Source: Pectobacterium atrosepticum (lineage in GTDB: Bacteria > Pseudomonadota > Gammaproteobacteria > Enterobacterales > Enterobacteriaceae). From it: a stretch of DNA of 64,000 nucleotides. Both the position numbers and the translations under genes were made by a program. The stretch spans positions 310,001 through 374,000 of the forward strand of contig CP036163.1 of assembly GCA_019056595.1 (NCBI GenBank), read 5' to 3'. The notes below the pieces were generated by a model. That model was not told the origin of the DNA, did not search any database, and saw only the letters and a list, made by a program, of their open reading frames with translations. This document shows, in pieces, positions 38,417-48,395 of this stretch. Within the stretch, counting starts at the first letter, position 1; each line of letters starts with the position of its first letter.

Positions 38417-38508
38417 CGTGAGTCGAATCGATTAATCGTCTTCTCACAGGACTCTCATTCAGGAATCGTGCTGGGATAACTAACACGACAACATTACAGG
38501 AGAAAATA

Positions 38509-40146
38509 ATGACACACATCACAACTAAAAAAAGAGTAGCTGCCGCTATTATCGCGGCATTAAGTAGCACGATGGCTGTTTCTGCCTTCGCCGCGACCGT
38601 TCCCGCAGGCGTTCAGTTAGCAGACAAACAGGAATTGATTCGTAACAACGGCGCTGAAGTTTCATCCCTTGACCCGCATAAAATCGAAGGTGTACCGGAA
38701 TCTAACGTATCGCGCGATCTGCTGGAAGGGTTGGTGATTTCTGACGTTAACGGCAAAACCAGCCCCGGTGTAGCGGAAAGCTGGGATAACAAAGATTTTA
38801 AAGTGTGGACATTCCACCTGCGTAAAGATGCCAAATGGTCGAATGGTGAGCCGGTTACCGCACAGGATTTCGTCTACAGCTGGCAGCGTCTGGCCGATCC
38901 AAAGACGGCATCGCCTTATGCTAGCTACCTGCAATATGGTCATCTGCTGAATATCGATGACATCATTGCCGGTAAAAAATCCCCAGATACGCTAGGCGTG
39001 AAAGCGATCGACGACCATACGTTTGAGGTCACGCTTTCTGAAGCCGTACCTTACTTCTATAAGCTGCCTGTTTACGTCGCAATGTCCCCAATCAATAAAA
39101 CCGTTGTTGAAAAATTCGGTGAAAAATGGACGCAGCCGCAAAACTGGGTTGGTAATGGTGCCTATAAGCTGAAAAGTTGGGTGGTGAATGAAAAAATGGT
39201 GCTGGAGCGTAACCCGCAATATTGGGACAACGCCCATACTGTGATTAACCAAGTGACGTATTTGCCGATTGCGTCTGAAGTGACGGACGTTAACCGCTAC
39301 CGCAGCGGTGAAATCGACATGACGTACAATAATCTGCCAATCGAACTCTTCCAAAAACTGAAGAAAGAAATCCCGGATGAAGTGAAGGTTAACCCGTACC
39401 TGTGTACCTACTACTACGAAGTTAACAACCAGAAGCCACCGTTTAATGATGTGCGCGTACGTAACGCGCTGCGTCTGGGCCTGAGCCAGGATATTCTGAC
39501 CAACAAGGTGAAGAATCAAGGCGACATTCCTGCCTATGGCTTTGTACCACCCTATATCGATGGCCTGAAAGCATCAGTACCTGAGTGGTTCACCTGGTCA
39601 CAGACCAAACGTAATGAAGAAGCGAAAAAACTGTTGGCCGAAGCGGGTTATACCGCAGAAAAACCGCTGACGCTGAGCCTGCTGTACAACACTTCCGATC
39701 TGCATAAGAAAATGGCTATCGCGGCAGCTTCTATCTGGAAACAGAATATCGGTGTAGACGTTAAGCTGGAAAATCAGGAATGGAAAACCTTCCTCAGCAC
39801 CCGTCATCAGGGGACCTATGATGTTGCACGTGCCGGATGGTGTGCGGATTATAACGAACCGTCAACCTTCCTGAACAGCATGCTGTCCGACAGCAGCAGT
39901 AACACCTCGCACTATAAGAGCAAAGAGTTTGATGCACTGGTGGCGAAATCCTTGCAGGTGAAAACTGACGAGGAGCGCGCTGCGGTTTACCAGCAGGCGG
40001 AATCACAGCTGGATAAAGACGCTGTCACCATACCGGTCTATTACTATGCGAATACCCGACTGGTGAAACCTTATGTTGGTGGATTAACGGGCAAAGATCC
40101 CCAAGATAATGTTTACGTGAAAGATCTTTATATCATCAAGCACTAA
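38509..40146 (+). CDS. oppA: Oligopeptide-binding protein OppA, second copy
   Basis: This 545-aa periplasmic binding protein has a clear signal peptide ending VSAFA-A and the family features of OppA, including GVPESNVSRDLLEGLV and the conserved ENQEWKTFLSTRHQG block. AGGAG lies seven bases before the ATG, a stronger start than for the first copy. An ACACGACAACATT stretch in its leader resembles the CA-rich GcvB sRNA target of E. coli oppA (inference). It directly precedes oppBCDF and is probably the main receptor of the transporter. Confidence 0.96.
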   Translation: MTHITTKKRVAAAIIAALSSTMAVSAFAATVPAGVQLADKQELIRNNGAEVSSLDPHKIEGVPESNVSRDLLEGLVISDVNGKTSPGVAESWDNKDFKVWTFHLRKDAKWSNGEPVTAQDFVYSWQRLADPKTASPYASYLQYGHLLNIDDIIAGKKSPDTLGVKAIDDHTFEVTLSEAVPYFYKLPVYVAMSPINKTVVEKFGEKWTQPQNWVGNGAYKLKSWVVNEKMVLERNPQYWDNAHTVINQVTYLPIASEVTDVNRYRSGEIDMTYNNLPIELFQKLKKEIPDEVKVNPYLCTYYYEVNNQKPPFNDVRVRNALRLGLSQDILTNKVKNQGDIPAYGFVPPYIDGLKASVPEWFTWSQTKRNEEAKKLLAEAGYTAEKPLTLSLLYNTSDLHKKMAIAAASIWKQNIGVDVKLENQEWKTFLSTRHQGTYDVARAGWCADYNEPSTFLNSMLSDSSSNTSHYKSKEFDALVAKSLQVKTDEERAAVYQQAESQLDKDAVTIPVYYYANTRLVKPYVGGLTGKDPQDNVYVKDLYIIKH

Positions 40147-40153
40147 TAATAAT

Positions 40154-40186
40154 GGCTGGCGCACGCAACTGTGCTGCCAGCCTTTT
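40154..40186 (+). terminator. Attenuating hairpin between oppA and oppB
   Basis: GGCTGGC-GCAC ... GTGC-T-GCCAGCC followed by TTTTAT looks like an intrinsic terminator. It would let oppA be made in excess while some transcription continues into oppBCDF. Confidence 0.75.
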
Positions 40187-40199
40187 ATAGGTACGAGCA

Positions 40200-41120
40200 A
40201 TGTTAAAATTTATTCTTCGCCGCTGTTTAGAGGCGATTCCAACGCTACTTATCCTGATCACCATCTCGTTCTTCATGATGCGATTGGCACCCGGCAGCCC
40301 TTTTACCGGTGAACGTAATTTACCGCCGGAAGTGATGGCGAATATTGAAGCTAAATATCATCTGAACGACCCAATACTGACGCAGTACGGTAATTACTTG
40401 CTGCAATTGGTACAGGGTGATTTCGGTCCTTCTTTTAAATACAAAGACTATTCCGTGAACGATTTGGTCGCGACATCTTTCCCAGTTTCTGCGAAATTAG
40501 GGTTCGCGGCATTCATTCTTGCCATTGTTTTTGGTGTGAGTGCGGGTGTGATCGCCGCGCTGAATCAAAATACGAAATGGGATTATACCGTGATGGGCTT
40601 TGCCATGACGGGGGTGGTTATTCCCAGCTTTGTCGTCGCGCCGTTATTGGTGCTGATTTTTGCCATTACGCTACGTTGGCTACCTGGCGGTGGCTGGAAC
40701 GGCGGGGCACCCAAATACATGATTTTACCGATGGTGGCACTGTCTTTGTCTTATATCGCCAGCATCGCGCGTATTACCCGAGGATCTATGATCGAGGTTT
40801 TGCACTCTAACTTTATCCGCACCGCGCGCGCCAAAGGGCTACCGATGCGTCGCATCGTTCTGCGCCACGCGTTAAAGCCTGCGTTGCTGCCCGTGCTTTC
40901 CTATATGGGGCCCGCGTTTGTGGGGATTATTACCGGCTCAATGGTTATTGAAACCATTTTTGGTTTACCCGGTATTGGGCAACTGTTCGTGAACGGTGCA
41001 CTGAACCGCGACTATTCACTGGTATTGAGTTTGACGATTCTGGTCGGCGGCTTAACCATTTTATTTAATGCGATCATTGACGTGCTCTACGCTGTTATCG
41101 ATCCGAAAATTCGCTATTAA
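40200..41120 (+). CDS. oppB: Oligopeptide ABC transporter permease OppB
   Basis: OppB is one of the two membrane subunits of the Opp importer. The 306-aa protein has about six membrane helices and the binding-protein-dependent permease (EAA) motif near RTARAKGLPMRRIVLRHALKP, which contacts the ATPases. Length equals E. coli OppB. The oppC start follows after 11 bases. Confidence 0.96.
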   Translation: MLKFILRRCLEAIPTLLILITISFFMMRLAPGSPFTGERNLPPEVMANIEAKYHLNDPILTQYGNYLLQLVQGDFGPSFKYKDYSVNDLVATSFPVSAKLGFAAFILAIVFGVSAGVIAALNQNTKWDYTVMGFAMTGVVIPSFVVAPLLVLIFAITLRWLPGGGWNGGAPKYMILPMVALSLSYIASIARITRGSMIEVLHSNFIRTARAKGLPMRRIVLRHALKPALLPVLSYMGPAFVGIITGSMVIETIFGLPGIGQLFVNGALNRDYSLVLSLTILVGGLTILFNAIIDVLYAVIDPKIRY

Positions 41121-41131
41121 TTGGAGGCGTT

Positions 41132-42040
41132 ATGTTTTGGAATCGAAAAAACGTTGAAGCGTTAGAGAACTTCACCGAGCAGGCTGAGATTGAAGGCCGT
41201 AGTTTGTGGCAGGATGCGCGCCTGCGCTTTATCCATAACCGTGCTGCGCTGGCCAGTCTGTTTGTTTTGGCTGTGATTACTGTGTTTGTGATTTTTGCAC
41301 CTCTGCTGTCTGCATTTGACTACGCCGATACGGACTGGGGAATGATGTCAGCTGCGCCGGATATGACGTCCGGACACTATTTTGGTACAGACTCCTCCGG
41401 TCGTGATTTGTTGGTTCGCGTTGCCATCGGTGGACGCGTCTCGCTGATGGTGGGTGTCGCGGCGGCGCTGGTTGCCGTGGTCGTTGGAACGCTGTATGGC
41501 GCGATGTCCGGTTATTTGGGCGGAAAAGTAGATTCGGTGATGATGCGTCTGCTGGAGATCCTCAATTCGTTCCCGTTCATGTTCTTCGTCATTCTGCTGG
41601 TAACATTCTTTGGGCAAAACATGCTGCTGATCTTCGTGGCCATTGGCATGGTGTCTTGGCTGGATATGGCGCGTATCGTGCGCGGCCAGACACTGAGCCT
41701 GAAACGTAAAGAGTTCATTGAGGCGGCGATGGTTTCCGGTGTCTCTACGCGCGGTATCGTGCTGCGTCACATTGTTCCTAACGTGCTCGGTGTGGTGGTG
41801 GTTTATGCCTCTTTGCTGGTGCCAAGCATGATTCTGTTTGAGTCCTTCCTGAGCTTCCTGGGTTTGGGAACGCAGGAGCCGTTAAGCAGCTGGGGCGCTT
41901 TGCTGAATGATGGTGCGAACTCAATGGAAGTGTCGCCATGGTTACTGTTCTATCCGGCGGCGTTTCTTGTTGTCACGTTGTTTTGTTTTAACTTTATCGG
42001 CGATGGCCTGCGTGATGCCCTCGACCCGAAAGATCGCTGA
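41132..42040 (+). CDS. oppC: Oligopeptide ABC transporter permease OppC
   Basis: OppC pairs with OppB in the inner membrane. The 302-aa protein has an N-terminal cytoplasmic stretch, a first membrane helix near residues 35-55, an EAA loop (EAAMVSGVSTRGIVLRHIVPN) and five more helices. GGAGG precedes the ATG. It is followed after 11 bases by oppD. Confidence 0.96.
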   Translation: MFWNRKNVEALENFTEQAEIEGRSLWQDARLRFIHNRAALASLFVLAVITVFVIFAPLLSAFDYADTDWGMMSAAPDMTSGHYFGTDSSGRDLLVRVAIGGRVSLMVGVAAALVAVVVGTLYGAMSGYLGGKVDSVMMRLLEILNSFPFMFFVILLVTFFGQNMLLIFVAIGMVSWLDMARIVRGQTLSLKRKEFIEAAMVSGVSTRGIVLRHIVPNVLGVVVVYASLLVPSMILFESFLSFLGLGTQEPLSSWGALLNDGANSMEVSPWLLFYPAAFLVVTLFCFNFIGDGLRDALDPKDR

Positions 42041-42051
42041 GGAGCATTAAC

Positions 42052-43047
42052 ATGAGCAAAATTGAGTTAACTGGCGCGCAAGACGCGCTGCTACATGTTC
42101 AGGATCTACGGGTAACGTTTAAAACGCAGGATGGAGACGTGACGGCGGTTAACGACCTGAATTTCACGCTCAATGCTGGTGAAACGCTGGGGATTGTCGG
42201 TGAATCTGGGTCCGGTAAATCACAGACTGCGTTTGCGTTGATGGGGCTATTGGCCCGCAATGGCCGTATTGGTGGCTCGGCGCGTTTTCGTGGTAGAGAG
42301 ATTCTCAATTTACCTGAAAACCAACTGAATAAGCTGCGTGCTGAAGAAATTAGCATGATCTTTCAGGATCCGATGACCTCGCTGAACCCTTACATGCGCG
42401 TCGGTGAACAGCTGATGGAAGTACTGATGCTGCACAAACGCCTGAGCAAAAGTGAAGCGTTTGAAGAGTCGGTCAAAATGCTGGATGCGGTCAAAATGCC
42501 GGAAGCGCGTAAGCGTATGAAGATGTATCCGCATGAATTTTCCGGTGGGATGCGTCAGCGCGTGATGATTGCGATGGCGCTGCTGTGTCGGCCGAAGTTG
42601 CTGATTGCCGATGAACCGACAACGGCACTGGATGTGACCGTTCAGGCGCAGATTATGACGCTGTTGAACGAGCTGAAGAGCGAGTTTAATACCGCCATCA
42701 TCATGATCACGCATGATCTGGGTGTGGTTGCCGGTATTTGTGACAAAGTGCTGGTGATGTACGCGGGGCGCACCATGGAATACGGCGTTGCACGCGATGT
42801 CTTTTATCATCCGAGCCACCCATATTCTGTCGGCTTGCTCAATGCCGTGCCGCGTCTGGATGCAGAAGATGACGTGTTGGCGACCATTCCGGGTAATCCA
42901 CCTAACTTATTACGCTTGCCGAAAGGGTGTCCGTTCCAACCGCGCTGCCCGTATTCAATGGATGTCTGCCATAGCGCACCTGCGCTAGAATCTTTTGGTG
43001 ATGGCCGCTTGCGCGCCTGCTTTAGAGCGATTGAGGAGGTGGTATGA
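42052..43047 (+). CDS. oppD: Oligopeptide ABC transporter ATPase OppD
   Basis: OppD is one of two ATPases driving peptide uptake. The 331-aa protein has Walker A GESGSGKS, the ABC signature FSGGMRQRV, Walker B LLIADEPTTALD and a C-terminal cysteine motif (CPFQPRCPYSMDVC) characteristic of oligopeptide ATPases and known to bind an iron-sulfur cluster in relatives. Its end overlaps oppF by four bases. Confidence 0.97.
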   Translation: MSKIELTGAQDALLHVQDLRVTFKTQDGDVTAVNDLNFTLNAGETLGIVGESGSGKSQTAFALMGLLARNGRIGGSARFRGREILNLPENQLNKLRAEEISMIFQDPMTSLNPYMRVGEQLMEVLMLHKRLSKSEAFEESVKMLDAVKMPEARKRMKMYPHEFSGGMRQRVMIAMALLCRPKLLIADEPTTALDVTVQAQIMTLLNELKSEFNTAIIMITHDLGVVAGICDKVLVMYAGRTMEYGVARDVFYHPSHPYSVGLLNAVPRLDAEDDVLATIPGNPPNLLRLPKGCPFQPRCPYSMDVCHSAPALESFGDGRLRACFRAIEEVV

Positions 43048-44078
43048 ACAACGCGGACGAGAAAAAGGTGTTGTTAGAAGTGGACGATCTGAAAGTCCAC
43101 TTTGATGTCAGAGATGATAAGCAGTGGTTCTGGCAGCCGCCGAAAAAACTGAAAGCCGTCGATGGTGTGACGCTGCGCTTGTATGAAGGTGAAACGCTGG
43201 GCGTGGTCGGGGAATCCGGCTGCGGCAAGTCTACGCTAGCGCGTGCTATTATCGGATTGGTAAAAGCGACGGACGGGCGGGTGACCTGGCTGGGGAAAGA
43301 TCTGCTGGGGATGAGCGCAGCTGAATGGCGCGCAACGCGTAACGATATTCAGATGATATTTCAGGATCCGCTGGCATCGCTGAATCCGCGTATGAACATC
43401 GGCGAAATTATTGCTGAGCCGTTGAAAGTTTATCATCCAGAGCTTGATCGACAGACGGTGAAAGACCGCGTGAAAACCATGATGTTGAAGGTTGGACTGC
43501 TGCCGAGCCTGATCAACCGCTATCCGCATGAATTCTCCGGCGGGCAGTGCCAACGTATTGGGATCGCGCGGGCGCTGATTCTGGAGCCGAAGCTGATTAT
43601 CTGTGATGAGCCAGTTTCCGCACTGGACGTATCTATTCAGGCTCAGGTCGTTAACCTACTGCGTCAGCTACAGCGTGAAATGCGCCTGTCGCTGATTTTC
43701 ATCGCCCATGATTTATCGGTAGTGAAGCACATTTCCGATCGCGTGTTGGTGATGTATCTGGGTCATGCGGTAGAGCTGGGAACGTACGATCAGGTCTATC
43801 AAAACCCGCAGCACCCGTATACCCGTGCGCTGATGTCCGCTGTGCCGGTTCCCGATCCCGATAAGGAACGCAACAAGAAGATACAGTTGCTGGAAGGGGA
43901 TCTACCTTCACCGATCAATCCGCCATCGGGCTGCGTATTCTGCACTCGTTGTCCCGTAGTCGGCCCTGAGTGCACGAAAACCCGGCCATTGCTGGAGGGG
44001 AGCTTTACACACGCCGTCTCGTGTCTGAAAGTCGATCCGCAGGCGCTACTACCGGCCTCGGAAGCGGAAGCACAGTAG
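43044..44078 (+). CDS. oppF: Oligopeptide ABC transporter ATPase OppF
   Basis: OppF is the second ATPase. The 344-aa protein has Walker A GESGCGKST, signature FSGGQCQRIGIARAL, Walker B LIICDEPVSALD and the C-terminal CVFCTRCPVVGPEC cysteine motif. An N-terminal insert, RDDKQWFWQPPKK, is typical of OppF/DppF. The ATGA overlap with oppD gives translational coupling. A hairpin follows 26 bases after the stop. Confidence 0.97.
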   Translation: MNNADEKKVLLEVDDLKVHFDVRDDKQWFWQPPKKLKAVDGVTLRLYEGETLGVVGESGCGKSTLARAIIGLVKATDGRVTWLGKDLLGMSAAEWRATRNDIQMIFQDPLASLNPRMNIGEIIAEPLKVYHPELDRQTVKDRVKTMMLKVGLLPSLINRYPHEFSGGQCQRIGIARALILEPKLIICDEPVSALDVSIQAQVVNLLRQLQREMRLSLIFIAHDLSVVKHISDRVLVMYLGHAVELGTYDQVYQNPQHPYTRALMSAVPVPDPDKERNKKIQLLEGDLPSPINPPSGCVFCTRCPVVGPECTKTRPLLEGSFTHAVSCLKVDPQALLPASEAEAQ

Positions 44079-44104
44079 CTTGTTTTATCCGTTACCAATG
44101 TAAA

Positions 44105-44130
44105 AAGGCGTCTCCTGTGGGAGACGCCTT
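44105..44130. terminator. Terminator shared by oppF and yciU
   Basis: AAGGCGTCTCC and GGAGACGCCTT form a perfect 11-bp stem with a 4-base loop. On the minus strand a T-run (TTTTTA) follows, making a good yciU terminator; on the plus strand it can serve oppF. Confidence 0.85.
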
Positions 44131-44147
44131 ACGTTTAGGCGAGATGA

Positions 44148-44562
<415 letters not shown>

Positions 44563-46023
44563 TCATAGCAGGGGGCTGAAAAAGTAGAACAGCCGCTCGA
44601 CAATGCGTTGCCAATAAGGACGGTTTTGCCACTGCGTCGCGTTTAACAGGCGTGAGCGGGCGATATAGTCTTCCTGCACGCAGGCTAAGTCGCTGCCGAA
44701 TCCAGCATCGTCAATCACCAGCGTAATTTCAAAATTCAGCCACAGGCTGCGCATATCGAGATTCACCGTGCCGACCAAGCTGAGCTGTCCGTCGACCAGC
44801 ACACTTTTGGTGTGCAGCAGTCCGTCTTTGAATTGGTAAATTTTTACGCCTGCGGCCAGCAGTTCCGTGAAGAACGCACGGCTGGCCCAGCCGACCAGTA
44901 CGGAGTCGTTCTTGTGCGGAACAATAATGCTGACATCGACCCCGCGCTGGGCGGCGGTGCAGATGGCATGCAGCAGATCGTCGCTGGGCACGAAGTAGGG
45001 GGTCGTCATGATCAATTGCTTACGCGCCGAATAGACGGACGTCAGCAGCGCCTGATGAATCATTTCTTCCGGGTAACCAGGGCCGGAAGCTATAACCTGA
45101 ATGGTGTGGCCGCTCTCCTGTTCGAACGGCATGACGTTAACATCAGGCGGCGGCGGGAGCAGGCGTTTGCCCGTTTCCATCTCCCAGTCACAGCAGTAAA
45201 TGATGCCCAGGGTAGTCGCTACCGGGCCTTCAATACGCGCCATGAGGTCAATCCATTGCCCAACGCCAGCATCCTGCTTGAAGAGACGTGGATCGACCAT
45301 ATTCATGCTGCCGGTATAAGCAATGCGGCTGTCGATCAGAATAATTTTACGGTGCTGTCGTAAATCCATGCGGCGCAGGAAAGCACGGAACAGATTCACT
45401 TTCAGCGCTTCGACCACTTCTATTCCAGCGGTGCGCATCAGTTCGGGATGATGTTGGCGGAAAAATTGAACGCTGCCGGCCGAGTCCAGCAGGATGCGGC
45501 AATGTACGCCGCGTCGTGCGGCCGAGATAAGGGAAGACGTGACTTGCTCGACCAGACCACCGGGTTGCCAGATATAGAACACCATTTCGATGTTATTACG
45601 CGCGAGTTCAATATCACGTAATAACGCCTTAATGGTGTCATCAAATGTGGTCATCAATTGCAACTGGTTGCCTTTGACGCCGCCAACCCCTTGTCGGCGT
45701 TCACAGAGCTGAAATAGTGCGCTGGCGACTTCACTGTTTTCCGTCGCGAAAATACGGCGATATTCCTTTAATTCGCGCAGCCATTTTGCCGTTGATGGCC
45801 ACATTTTGCTCGCGCGTTCAGCCCGACGTTTACCGAGATGGAGTTCGCCAAATGAAAGATAAGCGACAATACCGACAAGTGGCAGAATATAAATCACCAG
45901 TAGCCAGGCCATCGCTGAAGGCACTGCCCGACGTTTCATCAGAATACGCAAGGTCACACCTGCGATCAGCAACCAGTAGCTAAAAACCAGTAACCAACTT
46001 ATTACGGTATAAAATGTCGACAT
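44563..46023 (-). CDS. clsA: Cardiolipin synthase A
   Basis: ClsA condenses two phosphatidylglycerol molecules to cardiolipin and glycerol in the inner membrane. The 486-aa product has two N-terminal membrane helices (about residues 5-25 and 38-60) and two phospholipase-D HKD motifs, [18 protein letters not shown] and [19 protein letters not shown] start at MSTFYTVIS, which gives exactly the E. coli length; 12 upstream codons are excluded. Confidence 0.95.
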   Translation of the reverse strand: MSTFYTVISWLLVFSYWLLIAGVTLRILMKRRAVPSAMAWLLVIYILPLVGIVAYLSFGELHLGKRRAERASKMWPSTAKWLRELKEYRRIFATENSEVASALFQLCERRQGVGGVKGNQLQLMTTFDDTIKALLRDIELARNNIEMVFYIWQPGGLVEQVTSSLISAARRGVHCRILLDSAGSVQFFRQHHPELMRTAGIEVVEALKVNLFRAFLRRMDLRQHRKIILIDSRIAYTGSMNMVDPRLFKQDAGVGQWIDLMARIEGPVATTLGIIYCCDWEMETGKRLLPPPPDVNVMPFEQESGHTIQVIASGPGYPEEMIHQALLTSVYSARKQLIMTTPYFVPSDDLLHAICTAAQRGVDVSIIVPHKNDSVLVGWASRAFFTELLAAGVKIYQFKDGLLHTKSVLVDGQLSLVGTVNLDMRSLWLNFEITLVIDDAGFGSDLACVQEDYIARSRLLNATQWQNRPYWQRIVERLFYFFSPLL

Positions 46024-46109
46024 AAAAGCAGCATAGTCCCTTCTGCAAAGAATTAACAAAGTGTACGCATAGATTTATAAAAGGGGAAATGCCTTTCCTC
46101 TGAATATCC

Positions 46110-46234
46110 CCTTCATACTTCAAGCTGCATACGCGTTGGCTGCATTCACTCACCCGAATCACTTACCTGAGTAAGCTCATCGGGATTCCCTCTCTTGCCG
46201 CCTTCATGCAACTCGAATTATTTAGGGTATAAAC
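46110..46234. repeat. Uninterrupted ERIC element
   Basis: About 125 bases carry the ERIC hallmarks: left end cttcatacttcaag, core inverted repeat ccgaatcacttacctgag / taagctcatcggg and right end gcaactcgaattatttaggg. It lies between divergent clsA and yciY and is the reference for the interrupted copies elsewhere in the window. Confidence 0.92.
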
Positions 46235-46337
46235 GTTATGGGTAAGAAGAGAATGACGGAGAGGGTGATTCACCGATTGTCGTCACGTATTAGGGGTATA
46301 TAATGCCCAGCGCGAGTGGATTAATAAGAGTTGCATA

Positions 46338-46514
46338 ATGAAACGCAGTCGGAATGAAGTGGGCCGCTGGCGGATGTTACGTCAGGTTCAGCGTAGAAGA
46401 AGCCGCTGGTTGGAGGCGCAATCGCGTACTTACCGCCATATTCGCTCTGCCCGTTATTTGCAGCAGAAGCATCAACGGCGGGCATTACTCTATGCGGTAG
46501 CCTACGAGTGGTAA
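46338..46514 (+). CDS. yciY: YciY, small basic protein
   Basis: This 58-aa protein begins MKRSRNEVGRWRML and is very rich in Arg and Gln, matching E. coli YciY (57 aa), which also lies next to cls. It has no membrane span or signal peptide; the charge suggests nucleic acid or ribosome contact, but no function is known. The ribosome-binding site is weak (AAGAG, 7 bases upstream). A good terminator follows. Confidence 0.83.
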   Translation: MKRSRNEVGRWRMLRQVQRRRSRWLEAQSRTYRHIRSARYLQQKHQRRALLYAVAYEW

Positions 46515-46525
46515 ACCAGCGAGGA

Positions 46526-46558
46526 AAATAGCGACCCGAAGTATGGTCGCTATTTTTT
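46526..46558 (+). terminator. yciY terminator
   Basis: AAATAGCGACC and GGTCGCTATTT form an 11-bp stem continuing into a T-run (TTTTTTT). Confidence 0.88.
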
Positions 46559-46590
46559 TATCACAAAACGGCTCTTATTCCCTTATCCGT

Positions 46591-48264
46591 TCATCCCATC
46601 ATGGGAATGCGCTGTGTCATCTCTCTCTGATCAATCATCGGGTTCACATCAGCTTCTGTCGAGGGCAGGATAAACAGCGACACTGAAGTATTTAAGCGTT
46701 CCGTTTGCTCCAGCAGTGAGGCGAAGGTGTGAGCGGAGGCTTCAACCTGTCCTGCATTTTCTCTGACGGTGTCGTTCAGCGTGCTGAGTCGCGCAGTCAC
46801 TTCATGAATACTTTCGTTCTGCTGGTGTGATATCTCCGAGATCTCGCTCAGGAACGTGCCCGTGTCTTTCGCCGTCTGAATGATATTCTGTAGGCTGTCA
46901 TTCAGTTTGTTCACCAGTCGTGTTCCTGCGGTTACGCTGTTGTCTGAATCACGAATCAGCACATTAATACTTTGTGCTGAGTGACTGCTTTGCGAAGCCA
47001 GGGTGCCAACTTCTCTGGCGACAACGGCAAACCCTCGACCCATCGTGCCAGCTCGCGCCGCTTCAATCGCTGCGTTCAATGACAAGATATGCGTCTGGAA
47101 TGCTACATTTTCAATCATCCCAATGGCTTCTGTCATTTCTCGAGTTCTGCCTGCAATATCTGACATTGCCGCCTTGACGTCATTCATCATTGTCTCACCC
47201 TGCGTGGCGATTTTGCTGGTGTCTTCTGCGTGCAAATTAGCCTGCTGGGTATGCTGAGTGTTTTGCTCGAGATGTTGGCTAAGTTGAATGACGTGTTCAG
47301 TAGTCACTTTGAGTTCGTGGGACTGGCGATTCGCCTGCTCGGAAAGACGATGGTTATCCTCAGCCACGCGATCGACCTGTGTCACCATGTGATCAACACC
47401 CTGACGAACCTGATTAACCAAGGTCACCAGACCTTCCTGCATTAGGATGACGCTGGTATTGAGCTGTTCAACTTCCCGTGTTCCGCGTGTCTCTGTATTG
47501 ACTGAATGAGAAAGATCGCCCGCCGCGATCAGTTTTAAATGGGCAATGATGTGCGCCAGTGGACGAATAATGACCCGGTTAACGCCAAACCAAACGGCAA
47601 TGGCGATCGCCAGTAATAACCCCAACACCGTGATAAAGATTGTTTTCGCTTGATCGAGAGAGGATAAAAATTGTTGGCCATGCTGTTTTTGCAGCGCATC
47701 GGTATCTTGCAGATAGTGTGAGTACTTCTGGGTAAAATCGCTTTGATAGGCCTGAACCGGGACAGCAAAGAAAATATCGATCTGATTGGTGGTTTTTATT
47801 CCTTCGGCTAACTCGACAAGCCCGGAATAAAGCTGGTTGTAGCCCTTTTTCAGATCGACAAATGCTGTTGTGTCTGCTTCCGCCGTCGTGGTTGTTTCCA
47901 GTAACTGATAATGTTCTTTTGCCTGTTTCAGAGACACTTCAGCCTCATCCATCAGGCTGTGCCAGCTGCCTTCAGACCCGGTTTCTTTGTCTACCAACAG
48001 ATAAATGCCTGCGCGGTTAAGTTTGTCGCTGGCATTCATGACTTCCATCCGCGCTTTATCCATTAACGCTTGTTGCTGGCGCAGACTCTCGTTAGCAGAA
48101 ATATCCTGTTGAACCTGGGTCATTGTTTGAGAAATGACGCCGACGGAAACCAATTGCAATAAAGAAAATAACCCAATGATCAATAACAATCCAGAGAGAA
48201 TACTGAGGCGATGACGGCGGCGGATAGTAGCAACTCCGTTTCGCAAAATCGCAGGCATTAACAT
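46591..48264 (-). CDS. Methyl-accepting chemotaxis protein
   Basis: This 557-aa chemoreceptor has an N-terminal membrane helix (about residues 20-45), a periplasmic four-helix ligand domain of the Tar/Tsr kind, a second helix (about 195-215), a HAMP domain and the cytoplasmic signalling domain with the conserved hairpin IENVAFQTHILSLNAAIEAARAG and RGFAVVAREVGTLA. The C-terminus lacks an NWETF-type CheR-binding pentapeptide, so it is probably a minor receptor needing others for adaptation. I start at MLMPAILRNG, nine bases after GAGGG; some 70 upstream in-frame codons are not family-like. The ligand is unknown. No receptor lies here in E. coli. Confidence 0.92.
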   Translation of the reverse strand: MLMPAILRNGVATIRRRHRLSILSGLLLIIGLFSLLQLVSVGVISQTMTQVQQDISANESLRQQQALMDKARMEVMNASDKLNRAGIYLLVDKETGSEGSWHSLMDEAEVSLKQAKEHYQLLETTTTAEADTTAFVDLKKGYNQLYSGLVELAEGIKTTNQIDIFFAVPVQAYQSDFTQKYSHYLQDTDALQKQHGQQFLSSLDQAKTIFITVLGLLLAIAIAVWFGVNRVIIRPLAHIIAHLKLIAAGDLSHSVNTETRGTREVEQLNTSVILMQEGLVTLVNQVRQGVDHMVTQVDRVAEDNHRLSEQANRQSHELKVTTEHVIQLSQHLEQNTQHTQQANLHAEDTSKIATQGETMMNDVKAAMSDIAGRTREMTEAIGMIENVAFQTHILSLNAAIEAARAGTMGRGFAVVAREVGTLASQSSHSAQSINVLIRDSDNSVTAGTRLVNKLNDSLQNIIQTAKDTGTFLSEISEISHQQNESIHEVTARLSTLNDTVRENAGQVEASAHTFASLLEQTERLNTSVSLFILPSTEADVNPMIDQREMTQRIPMMG

Positions 48265-48395
48265 GATTGTTGACCCTCTATAGATGAATAGCGGCCAAAC
48301 TATCACGGTTAAATGACTAAAATATTTCAGCTTTTGACGGAGGGGTAGGAGGCCATGGTTTTTGCGTGTAACCATGACCTGTATCAATTGAACCT

